Assembly (NCBI GenBank): GCA_030144725.1
Contig: JASKMD010000026.1
Location: forward strand, 2,507,628 to 2,571,627
Length of the DNA stretch: 64,000 nt
Direction: 5' to 3'
Source of the DNA: Haematococcus lacustris
Taxonomy: Eukaryota > Chlorophyta > Chlorophyceae > Chlamydomonadales > Haematococcaceae
In this document: one piece after another, positions 40,701 through 51,900 of the stretch
Numbering within the stretch: the stretch's first letter is position 1
Layout: the number at the start of each line of letters is the position of its first letter
Translations under genes and position numbers: made by a program
The notes under the pieces: model-generated
The model's database searches: none
What the model saw: only the letters and a program-made list of their open reading frames with translations
Told to the model about the DNA's origin: nothing

Positions 40701-43700
40701 TCGAGGAGACCAAGGAAAGGAAGCCCTGGCCCATCCGCTTGTTCCTCTTTGCTCTCACCAGGGTAGAGATCCTGGAGCTAGAGCAGCAGCTGGAAAAGGT
40801 AGGATGCGACTGAAACTCACCCATATCCTCACCCACGGGCTCCCTACCTGCCTTGTTGCTCTGGCATCAGGCAAGCTATCCTGCTCACATACAGCCCCTG
40901 TACCCCTGTACTTAGTCTTTTGGCATCAGGCAAGCTACGCTGCTTATGGACAGGGCACACCCCTGTCAGCCACCTGGCGAGCTGTTACAGGCCAAGGCCA
41001 CTGGGCGGCTGAGAGTTGCACCCTGTCACCTCACACTTCCTGTCGCCTCCAGAGCCCAGTGCAGTGCATCTTCACACTGCTGGTGCTGCCAGTCCCGCCA
41101 CCGCTACTGCTGCTGCAGCTGCTGCTATTGCTGTAGCTGCTGATGGTGGGATGGCCGGGCCTGCCAGCCAAGGGTCACTCCACCCACCTGCATGGGCCTT
41201 GGCCTACATCCCACACTAGCCTGTTCTGTGGCTCCTGTGCTGCCCTGATGCCAAGCAAGCCCGTCACACCTGGCATCACGAACAGAGACAAATCCCCTTG
41301 CTCTGCTGCGGGCTGCTGACAGGCTGGCCTACTGCGGGCTGCTGACCTTCTGGCCGCAGGCGAAAGCTTTACTGCAGCTCACCTCGAACCTGGAGGTGGC
41401 TGCCATTGTGTTGAACTCTGAAGCGCAGGCTGAGGCAGCAGGCGCGCAAGTCAAACAGATCATGGCCCGCCGCGGGCTCACGGAGCAGCAGCTGGCAGCT
41501 GACCCCACAGCACTAGGGGAGGCTGCTGCTGCTTTGGCAGGGTCCGGCAGCATGAAGCTTGCCGTGGATGGGCTGATGCTAGGAGCTCTTAAGGAGGTGA
41601 TGCAGATGAACTGCTATGGGCCGCACAGGCTAGTCAAGAACAAGGTGGGACAAGATGATGCTAGCCAGAGAGCCCATGCTGCTGCCACAATGCCATGCAA
41701 GCCAGAGAGCCCATGCTGCTGCCACAATGCCATGCAAGCCATGGAGCTCATGCTGCTGCCACAATGCCATGCTAGCCAGAGAGCCCATCCTGCTGCCACA
41801 ATGCTATAGCCTGGAGCATCCATGCTGCTGTGCACGTGCAGGTGTTGAGCAGGCTGTGGCAGCAGTACTTGGTGACTGAGCTGGTGACATGGAAGTTGTT
41901 CTGGCAGGCCTTCCCTGACAAGGTTGAGCCCCAGCATGTCAAGGTAGGGCGTCATGGGGTCATGGGGTCATGGTGGGCATGGAGGCATGGGGCTGGGTTG
42001 CTGGGGGGTGGAGGCAGGTGTAGGCGGGTGGGTGTGCTGGGTGAGCGCCGTTATGGGTGGGGGCCAGTTGGAGTCTTGACTGCGGTGATGGCTGTAAACC
42101 AGGATGGTGATGATGTTGTGAAGGTCGGGAATGTGAGGGGCATTCTCGTTCGGTGCTATACGCCCAAATGAGCTCATTTTCCACCAATCTCACCTTGTGC
42201 TGCTGCTGCTGATGTGCCCCTTGTGCTGATGGCGCTTTGTCTGTGACGATGATGGTGGTGGTGATGGTGATGATGACAATAATGACGGTGATGAACAAAA
42301 TGGTAGTGATAACAATGATGGGCGGTTGCCGCCCCACCATAGCTTCCCCTCCTGCCCCTGGGCTTGTTGCCCCAATTGTTCAAGCAGCATCACACAGCAG
42401 CAGTGGACAGGCTACATGGCGGCAGGGCTCTGGGCCGGCAGGGCTCTGGCCCTAACACAGGGACATAGCCAGATGCCAGCTGCATACTCGCAGGAGAACC
42501 TCAAAAAGTCCCTCTCTGATGACCGTCAGAAGCAGGCATTTCGGCTGGGCGTTGACAAGTGTGACAAGGAGGTGCTGAGCATTGATGAGCTGAACAAGGC
42601 CATCCCTGATGTGGATGAGTCTGACCTGCCCCACGTGGTGAGTCGAACGCTTGAGAGCCCTGCAGCTGGGGCGGTGTACATCTGTGTGCCCGAGCAAAGA
42701 CCTGATCCCCAAAGGAATAAACGACAGTTGCATCTAGCATGTCATCGATGCACACATGTAGGCTGATGCACCTCATGCAGTGTGTCTCTCACACTCAGTC
42801 ATTTGACTGACCTGAGACATGTGGAGGTCTCTGGACACTGCGTTCTGTGGCCAGTGTAGCACACAGTGTGTCTTCCACCTGCACCTACTCTTTGCCACAC
42901 TTGCCAAGAGCAGCAGTGGCCACAGCAATGGCATCCTGCCCTGCACTGTCCTATAGCTCTAGTATATCTTGTCCGCCCCCTCCACCCCGCCCCACCCCGC
43001 CGTGCCCCACCCCACCCTCAAGATGGGCCTGCTGCGTGCAGGTATTGAGCATCACTGCCCAGGTGCGTCTTGGCAAGTCTGTCAACGGCATCCCACCGCT
43101 GCCCCCAACCTTCGTCCCGCGTGATGACGTCGCAACCATCGCTGCCATGCTCCACTCGGCAGCCCCATCGCAAAACAATCGCACCGTCGTCATCCACGGG
43201 TGGCCGGGCGAAGGCAAGCGGAGCACAGCGCAGGCAGTGGGACACTGGCTGTATGAACACGCGGGAGTCGACAGCACCTACTGGGTCGACCTGAAGCATG
43301 CCGGCACAAAAGAGGACGTCCAGAGATTGTAAGTTACCGCCCTGGTCCCGCCCTGCCCCCGCCCCGCCCCGCCCCGCCCCGCCCCGCCCCGCCCCGTAGA
43401 CACCGTTCAGCCATGTACCAGTGCTTATCTTACTTGCCAAGTCATAGCTCTTTAGGCTGGCAAGGGATGGGTAGCATGACAGGTGGGATAGAAAGTGACA
43501 TGAAGCCCAGTGGGTGCGCTTGAAACAATGCCCTGCCCTGCCCTGCCCTGCCCTGCCCTGCCCTGCCCTGCCCTGCTCTGCCCTGCCCAAACCTGCCCAA
43601 ACCAAACCAAAATAAACTAAACCTGCCCAAACCTGCCCTGCCCTGCCCTGGCCCACCCCTGCCCCGCAGGCTGTTGGTTGGCTCAGGGGAGACCCTGAAC

Positions 43701-45389
43701 CCTGGCAGCTACAGGGAACAGCTGTCCCTGTGGCTGCAGCACCTGTCCGTACGCCAGCCGCCCGCAGGCCTGCCCACCGGGTCTAGACTGCGCGCTGGGC
43801 CTGCCCATCAGCCCAGCCCCCTCCTTGTTGTCAACGACTGCGAGGCCGCCATCACCGCGGAGGCGCGCAGCGAGCTGAGGCGCTGCCTTCAGGTCAGGGC
43901 CAGGGGATGGGCGCTGGGGTATGTGGCAATAACTGGTCAGATGTAATGTCTGTATGGCTGAGAGGGTCGAGCTTGTGAAACGGGGTGACGCTCACTGGGG
44001 TGGGGTGTGATGTGTGAGCAAAGCCGGGCAGACGTGATGGCTGGGTGTGACGGGGGTGATGCGTGAGATGTGCTCCACAAGGCACCAACAAGTGTGGTGT
44101 ATTGCGGATGCGGCTGCGGCTGCGGAAGAAGCAATCCACCTCATAAAGCCCTTCAAGTAGGCCTTGACGCACTGGTACCTCTCGTCAGCCCGCTGCTTCA
44201 GCTTTATCCTTTAGTGACAGGACTCGTCCAGCCCATGTTGTCATGCGCAACAAGCTTGTGGACTTGGGTTGTTTAGGCTTGGGCTGCTTGGGCTCATCCG
44301 CGCCCTTGCGCTTCTTGCCCTTCATTGCGCTTTGTAGTATACGGCACTGCGCAACTCTCTCGACTCTAGCGAGTCTCACTCTTGCAATGTCACCCTGCGA
44401 TGCCTTGTGACAGCAGCTCTGGTGACCTGTAGGGCCTGTTGCTGCTGTGTCTCACCCGCAGCGGCTGGGTAAGTGGAAAGTGCGCTGATGGTGCCCGGTG
44501 CCTGCCCGTCAGGGCACGTGCCTGCCATGGCTAGCCTGGCTGGGTGGGGTGGGGTGATGTCATGCCGGACCAGAGGGAGGTTCAGCGGGATCTTGGTGCA
44601 AACTCTGTCTGCTGTGAAGGCTGCCCAGCTTCGGCCCTGCACCTTGCTTGCATCTGGCTGGCTTGCGTGCGTGCGTGCTTGGTTGCTTGTGTGCTTGCTT
44701 GCTTGAGTGCGTCTGCCTAGCTTGGTTGCCTCCTTGCTTGAGCTTGTGGTAGTGGTGGCGTGCAGGAGGCCCTGGATACAGTGCCGGGGCTGCGGCTCGT
44801 CCTGGCAGTGCAGGAGGGTGCTGGTGTCCTCACCCAACTCAGTGAGTGCACCCCTAACCCCCTGCTGATGTACAACTCAACCTGCTGCTGATGTAAAATA
44901 TAAAACTTAAAGCCTAGAAATGTCAAACATAGAGCACCTCCCTCGTCAGCCTGCAAAGACAGAATCAAATCCCCTAACCAGCAGTTGTGTTTTGTCTGTG
45001 TGGAGTTATGTTCCCATGCACATGACATGGACGCCTTCCACCTACACTACACAGTAAGTTGCCTAATCCCGGGCACTTGTTTCTACACTGAAAGCTCCCG
45101 TTTTATTTCATCGTAAGGTCAAGGCTAGGGTGATTGTTGGGTCAAGTCATGTTTGCGCGCTGTGTGTGGTGAGGTCGTGTTGAGAGGCTGGTACTTCCTT
45201 CCAGCAACTTACTGTGTTTTGCCTGACCCCTGTGACGTGGCTATAGTCTAGAGTTGGCATGACATGGATGCACTAATTGAAAGCTGATAACAGCTCAAAT
45301 GGGGGGCACACCACTGTGCCCGAGTAGACCGCTGCTGCTGCTGCTGCTGCTGCCGCTGCTGCCGCTGCTGCTGCTGCTGCTGCCGCTGC

Positions 45390-45470
<81 letters not shown>

Positions 45471-45476
45471 TGCTGC

Positions 45477-45509
<33 letters not shown>

Positions 45510-45696
45510 GCCTTGGGTAGCTGAACACGCAGCCGCTTGTAGCCCAGCTCAAAGCACTCCTTGCCCTTGGCTGGCAGCTCAGGCAGGTCCGGCCACCATC
45601 ACAGCTCCAGTGGGCGCCACCTGCTATACTACTTTGCTGCATGTCCAGGGCAGGACAGCATCAGGGCGCATAGTTAGGGTAAGGGTTGGGATTAGG

Positions 45697-45741
<45 letters not shown>

Positions 45742-48700
45742 GGGGTGAGGGTGAGGGGCAACAGGGCGCGGGGAGCTTGTGGCAGGTAAATCAAGGTGCA
45801 CCAGTATCTGACATGAAAGCTGTACATGATCCTCTACTTTTTGGTAGCCCCACGCAATGCATCGGTGGCTGGGCATTGAAACCGCAAGTCCTCTCCCCGT
45901 AAGGGATCCCTCCAAACCTGCCTAGCTCCACCGGAGAACCATGATTGCCTAGTCTGATTTGAGCGGTGCTGTACCAAACATGTGCCTGACCTTTAACTAT
46001 GTCGTGCCAAGAGCTGTTTCCCGCCTTATGTCGGTCTTCTGCTTATGTATGCTGTGCCAAGAGCTGTTCCCAGGTGATGGGTTAGGGTTAGGGTTAGGGC
46101 CCGCCTTATGTCTCTCTTCTGCAGACTCCTTTACCTGTGCCTAGCGTGGCTGCTCCCTGCTGGATGTCTGCCCAAAACTAGAAATGCTGCACTCGTGTCT
46201 GCTCTGCCTGTTGTGGTGCATGCTCTGCTCACCATTGCTTCCCGACAGCCATGTATTGCCCAGTGCCTGCTACCCAACAGCGCAGCAATCCTGCCTCCGC
46301 CCCTGCCTGCTTCCAGACCAGCTGAGCAGTACACCTGCAACGCACCAGCTGCGCCAGCTGCCCCTGGCAGCCGCGGCCCAGGTGCTGCAGAACCACCTGC
46401 TCGGCACAGACCTGAAGCTCAGCCAGGCTGACGCCGAGCTGGTGGCCGGGAATCATGGCTGTAACCCTAGAGTGAGTGCTGCCATCACCACTGCCATACT
46501 CTGCCGCACCTGACCTGCGATTGCTGCTGCCGCACCTGACCTGCAGCTGCTGCTGCCCCTGACCTGCAGCTGCTGCTCAAAGTGGTGGAGTGTTGCAAGG
46601 CTTATCTGGAGGAAGGCCTGCCCCTGGATGCCGTGCTGAGGGACATGAAATCGAAGAGGTCCAGTGGTGACAGCGACCAGGTGGGCCGTGCGGGGGGCAA
46701 GGGGCGGATCAATGCTGCATCGTCACTACCTTCTGGATAGGCCCTACTTTCGCTTGGCGGTGCCCTTCCGCTTCTGCTTCTTCCGCTGCTTCCGAGTCAT
46801 TGTGCCACTATTTGTTGTGCTTAATGACGTCTGTAAAGTTTTCCAAGCAACCCAACCCAGATTTACACGGCTGATGTTCCCGGAGTGATGAGCATGGAGG
46901 TGGTGATGGGAGTTTGGTGATGGGCACGGCAACGGCCCCACTCTGGTGCACCCCAGACCAACCCAACCCAACTGACAGCACTGTGCAACCGAACCCAGCC
47001 TGCATGGCTCTATCCTGCAGGCTCTAGCTTTAATCAGCCCCTTGGATGATGCCTCACGCACGGCCTTGCTGGTGCTCAGTGACACCATGCCTCTAGAGTT
47101 TGACATCAGTATGGCCAAACAGGTGGGGCCAAGGAGGGTATATGGATGAGCAGCAGCAGGAAGCACCACCTTAACCGCCCCTTGTCACCTATGCCATTAC
47201 ATCACAGGCGGCCATCAGGGACAAGCCTCAATGTGCGGTGGAGGTTTATTGTCTCCCTCATACTCCCTCACACTTTTACTGGGTGGAGAATCTGTTGGCT
47301 ATAGTGTTGGGCCGGGCCCTATGATCGCCATACTCCTTCCCCTCCTCAGTGTCTCTCCCTCAGCCAGCTCACTGGATGCGCTTGCTGAGTGCTCCGCCAC
47401 CTCCGCCACCACCATACCACTAGCTCTGTCCCTGTTCCTGTCACACACTGCCCACACTGATTCTCACTCTCATTCTCACTCCCAGGTGCTGGGCAGCAGC
47501 AAGCAGGACAGTGTACTGGAGGAGGCCAGGCAGTTGCGAGTGCTGCAAGACAGTCAGCTACTCGTCAAGGGGCCCGGCGCCGTGCTGTCCATGGCGGCAG
47601 TGGCAAGGACGTTTGCCCTGTGAGTGGCTCATGCGGCACTGTGACTGTGGCTTATGCGGCACCCTCTCCGCTCCTCCACCTCCCCTGATGGCTGGTGAAA
47701 GTTTGTGGCCCATTGTTAATGTGGGTACTGTTGCAGGTACTTCTCAATACCACACAAGCAGCTATAGCAGCCCTGCCCCAAACATCCTTGCTGCTTGCCA
47801 GCCTGCTGGGCTGCTGGTCTGCTAGAATGATTGACGGATTGATCGACTACCTACCCACCACCTACCCATGTTGTGAGCATGGTGCAGCTCATCATCACAT
47901 GCTCTCACTCAACGGGTCATTGCAACACTGCTTTCAGGCACCTGCTGAAGCAAGAGCACCAGAGCTTTGCAGCCAGCATCAAAGCTGCCAAGCAACGGCT
48001 GCCCGATGCCCGTCAGGCGATGCTGGGCCTCCTGGCAGAGGAGGTGGCAAAGCTGCATGCCACATACATCACCAGCCCCAGGACTGTGTATGCTGCCATG
48101 ATTGCCAAGTCACCTGACATACACGTGGTGGGTGGGTGGGAAGGAGGGAGGGAGGGAGGGTGGGGCCCAGCCCAGGGAAGGCCAGCTGGGTCAGTGCATG
48201 AGGGCGGGCCGTGCAGAATGATGCCACAGCTGATGGGCAGTGTGTTGACGTGGTGAGCTGCAGTGGCCCCCTAACCTGACCTAAACATGCCATTATCGTC
48301 ATAGGGCTGCATACCGGCATACGAGCTAAGAAGATAAGAGCACATAACTACCAACCAGACCCACACCCGAGAAGGACCCCTTCCCTCAGCCATCTCCCTT
48401 GTCTGTCTCTCATGAGCTCAGCCTCCCAGCCCAGCCGCTTTCCCTGCAGCCCAGCCGCTTTCCCTGCAGCCCTCCACTGCTTATTGCAACGTTTTTTTAC
48501 CTTGCAAACTTTATAAACTTCCTTTACCCTGCAAGCGATTCTCGCTTTCCCCTCCCTCCCCAAATCCCTCCCACTGACCTGCCCCACTCCTTCCTCAGGC
48601 CCTCCGCTGGCTCCTAGAAGACGGCTCGCTCCTGACCTGCAACAGCACTGAGAACGTGTGCCACATGGACCCCACCCACACCCTGGACAAGGTCCGCTGC

Positions 48701-48865
48701 TGCCCGCATGCCCCTCCCCGCTTCCCCGCTGCTAGGCAGCAGCACAGCAATGCGCACCTGTGATATGCGCCCACCACCCACATGCCTGTGTGGTACCTGC
48801 CCTTCTCACTCTGCCTGGCTCAACTGGCAGCCTGGGGTGGCCTGGGTAAGCTAACTTGGTGGTAG

Positions 48866-48922
<57 letters not shown>

Positions 48923-51900
48923 GACTGCTGCGCCTGCTGCTGCGCCTGCTCCTGCTGCTGGCCCTTGCCAGGTGGTCACCATGCTGCGCCACTGCTGCCT
49001 GGGGACAGCGTTGCCCTGGGTGCTGGACCCAGAACTGGTGCAGCGCGCCTGCAAGCGCCTGGGCCAGTGCAGTAAAGGTGGGAGCTGCCCCGGTAGGCTG
49101 CACCAGTAGGCAGTTGGACAAAGGGCCTTGGAGGAGGAGGTCCCTTGCCAGGCCACTGCTGAGCAGCACTGTGGGGTGCATTCACGCTCAGAATCAGGTC
49201 CCTTTACTAGGAGAGGTCTTTTGTCTGTGTGGAGTTATGTATGACATGGCATGGCGCCTTCCACCTACACTGTTGCCTGACCCCTGTGGCAGGGCTCGTG
49301 CCTGGTATACACACTGTCAGTCTGGTGTGGCGGAAATGGCACAGGCAGGTCTATTAGGAGCCCTTTGGACAATAGGCAGAAACAGGACTAGAACCCGGGA
49401 CCTCCAAGGCCACACAGTGCCAAGGCACTCGTGCTCTTCTTGCCTTGACATCCCTTGCCATGGCCCATCAGCTGTGTGCACCAGGGCCACACACACCAGC
49501 TTGCATGCGCATGCAGGTGTGGCGGAGACGCAGGGCACCTGCCATGCAGTGCGGGCCATGTACTTCAAGAATGACGCAGCAGATCTGAAGTGGGGCCACG
49601 GCCCAGCGCTGGAGCAGGTGGGGATGAAGAGTGGGCCCGGACCCTGGCAGCTCAGCCCTTAGCCTGATGAACCTTGCCCTGACGCCAATCAGGACCCCGA
49701 ACCTGCCCAGCTCGTCCCTGAGCCTTATGAGGGTACCTGGTCTGGTGTCTCTGACGCTTGGACACCCTGCTCCTGCCTCTGTGCTTGCACACCCTGGCTG
49801 CTAGGACCTGACCCTGGCTGCTAGCACACCCTCGCTGGCAGGACCTGACCCTGGTATTGGACTGTCCTTGCCAGGTCTAGTGCTATGTATTCGTTCTGGC
49901 ATTAGCTGCAGCCAGGCAGCCTACATCTCTAGCTTGGCTGGTACGCGCCTGGCCAGAGTCCACAGCCTGGCCTGCCCTGCTGCCTGCGCACCACACACCC
50001 AATGGCATGGTCACACAGCCTGAGTGTGATGCTGGCTGCAGCTCAGCCCTCTGCCTACTTGACTGTCCTCCATTTGAAGGGAACCTTGCCTGCCTGCTGC
50101 AGGCTGAGCTGGCAGTGCAAGCTACCGCCAGCTGCACGGAGCCGGCGGCACAGCTGGCTGCCGCCCTAGCCCTCAGGGCCAAGGGTCTCATCTTGAGGGA
50201 GCAGGGGTCCTACGCTGCCGCCATTGCCGCCCACTACCAGGCGCTGCAGCTTCTGGAGCCGCTGCTGACGGAACAGGGCGCACACGCCATGTCGGGCGAC
50301 TGTAGCAGGGAGGTGCGGCTGGAGCAGGTGCTGCAGCTGGCAGAGTGAGTGACGTGGCACCACCTCCAGCCCGCACCACCACTTGCCAGACCTGCTGCTA
50401 TGCCACCTTTCTTGTTTTCCAGCTGTCCATGTACTCCCGTCGCCCAGTATAGCAGGCATTCAGCCACAGCCTATGAGACCATCCAGGACATAGGCATAGT
50501 CCATTTAACGCCAGTGGTGCTGGTGCTCATGTTGCTTATGCTGATGATCACTGTTGATCACGATGTCGACCATGCTGCTCATCATGCTGCTCATCATGCT
50601 GCCTGATCACGCTAATCATGACCACTGTCCTCGCCTGCCCTATCAAAACCTGGCCCCTGCATGCTCAACTCGTCTTTTCCACTGCTGCCATTTCTCATCC
50701 TTTCAGTTGCACTTCGATAGCCTCACCTAGTCTTAGTTCAATGTACCGATTCACCAGTGTTGCTGCAACCTGCCCTGTACTGATCCTCCCTATCCTACTC
50801 CCTGACCGATCCACTCAGCGTTGGGCCCACCCAGCCTGACCATGCCCCACTGGCCAGCCACCATTCCGTGTGCTGTGCAGGTTGTCTGGGACCTTGGACT
50901 ATGCAGGCCAGCACCAGGAAGGCTATGACCAGGGGTGTAGGGCGGTCAGAGGGGCTGAGCAGCTGCTGGGCCGCCTGCCCCACCCCGTCACAGCCCTGGC
51001 CCTAGGCGCTCTGGGCTACAACTGCAGGATGCTGGGCAAGCTAGAGGTGCGTGCCACCGTCCACCATTGACCCGTCCACCCATTGCTGCTGGCACCCTCC
51101 GCGTACCTCCCCAGGCCTGGCAGACTATCACTGCACAGCCCTGCCACTGCCCAGCCCTTTCATTTCCCAGACCCTGCCCAGTTTGACAAACATCACTTCC
51201 TAGCCCTTTCATTTCCCAGCCCCTGCCCAGTTTGACAAACACCACTTCCCAGCCCTTTCATTTCCCAGCCCCTGCCCAGTTTGACAAACACCACTTCCCA
51301 GCCCTTTCATTTCCCAGCCCCTGCCCAGTTTGACAAACACCACTTCCCAGCCCTTTCATTTCCCAGCCCCTGCCCAGCTTGACAAACATCACTTCCCAGC
51401 CCTTTCATTTCCCACCCCCTGCCCAGCCCAGTGATTTACCCCGGCCTGGTAATGTAGGAAGCCCGGGAAAACCACTCCAAGGCCCTGCGCATGCGGGAGG
51501 AGGTACTGGGCCGCCGCCACCTTGAAACCTCCATGAGCCTCAACCAGGTCGCCCTCACTCGCATGGTGTGAGGGGTGGGTGGGGCGGGGTGGTGATGGTA
51601 GATGCACTCTGCTTAATGTCTCAATGCCATGTGATGGTGCTGGTGAAGAGGGTGTCAACAGCTCAACACTCCGCCACAGGCAATGACTGCCCTGCAAAAT
51701 GTTAGCATGGAAGTGGTTGACCCTCCCCCACACCACCCCTTTACCTGGATCACCTACAAACTGTCTGGCTGTCTGCTGGCATGACTGTCCTTGGCAGGAC
51801 TTGGCCAAGCAGGCTCTAGCTCGAGCAGTGGATGGAAAAGGAGCGGTTGATGAAGCGCACCAGAGGTGGGTCAAGGGCTAGTGGGGTATGCTACATGCAT

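Larger units (their letters stand above)
37743..42637 (+). other. NLR N-terminal block: helical domain and degenerate EF-hand-like exon
   Basis: Exon 1 encodes LADFVLLSDASP and VDGALNMLPALAEVLSVVVN. Exons 2-4 encode LAALASLGRDLSSLMALVLN, AKRIYDYIEETKERKPWPIR, LFLFALTRVEILELEQQLEK and AKALLQLTSNLEVAAIVLN. A helical bundle with a brace of this kind (Y-I-E-E, basic patch, F-L-F-A, E-L-E-Q-Q-L-E, L-Q-L) resembles the N-terminal domain of MLKL and plant MCA-type proteins (HeLo-like). Exon 6 encodes DKCDKEVLSIDEL, similar to an EF-hand loop with position 1 Asp and position 12 Glu but without the central Gly. Both domain calls are by eye. Confidence 0.5.
44990..45640 (-). pseudogene. TnpB/Fanzor-like element, C-terminal end with expanded Gln codons
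   Basis: The - strand reads RWRPLEL, stop, WWPDLPELPAKGKECFELG, YKRLRVQLPKAQQQQ, followed by a long run of CAG (Gln) and CGG (Arg) codons (45510-45331). The 3' flank (TCTAGAGTTGGCATGAC inverted) matches copies at 36950 and 63730. Only the tail of the gene is present, in an intron of the NLR gene, and it is interrupted by a MITE. Confidence 0.55.
43042..47122 (+). other. NLR nucleotide-binding domain block
   Basis: Linker PPLPPTFVPRDDVATIAAML, then VVIHGWPGEGKRSTAQAV (Walker A; Arg replaces the usual Thr/Ser directly after the Lys), YWVDLKHAGTKEDVQRL, LSLWLQHLSV, PSPLLVVNDCEAAI (Walker B and acidic cap), LRLVLAVQEG (sensor-like strand), LPLAAAAQVLQNHLLG, then LVAGNHGCNPR in the place of the GLPL motif, then winged-helix-like exons. 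The order matches NB-ARC/STAND proteins. The Walker A substitution may alter nucleotide binding. Confidence 0.75.

Noticed and set aside
45676..46100. Chromosome end
   Set aside because: The NLR coding frame continues on both sides.
49300..49450. tRNA-derived SINE on the - strand
   Set aside because: A B-box-like GGTTCTAGTCC is present, but no A box at proper spacing was found.
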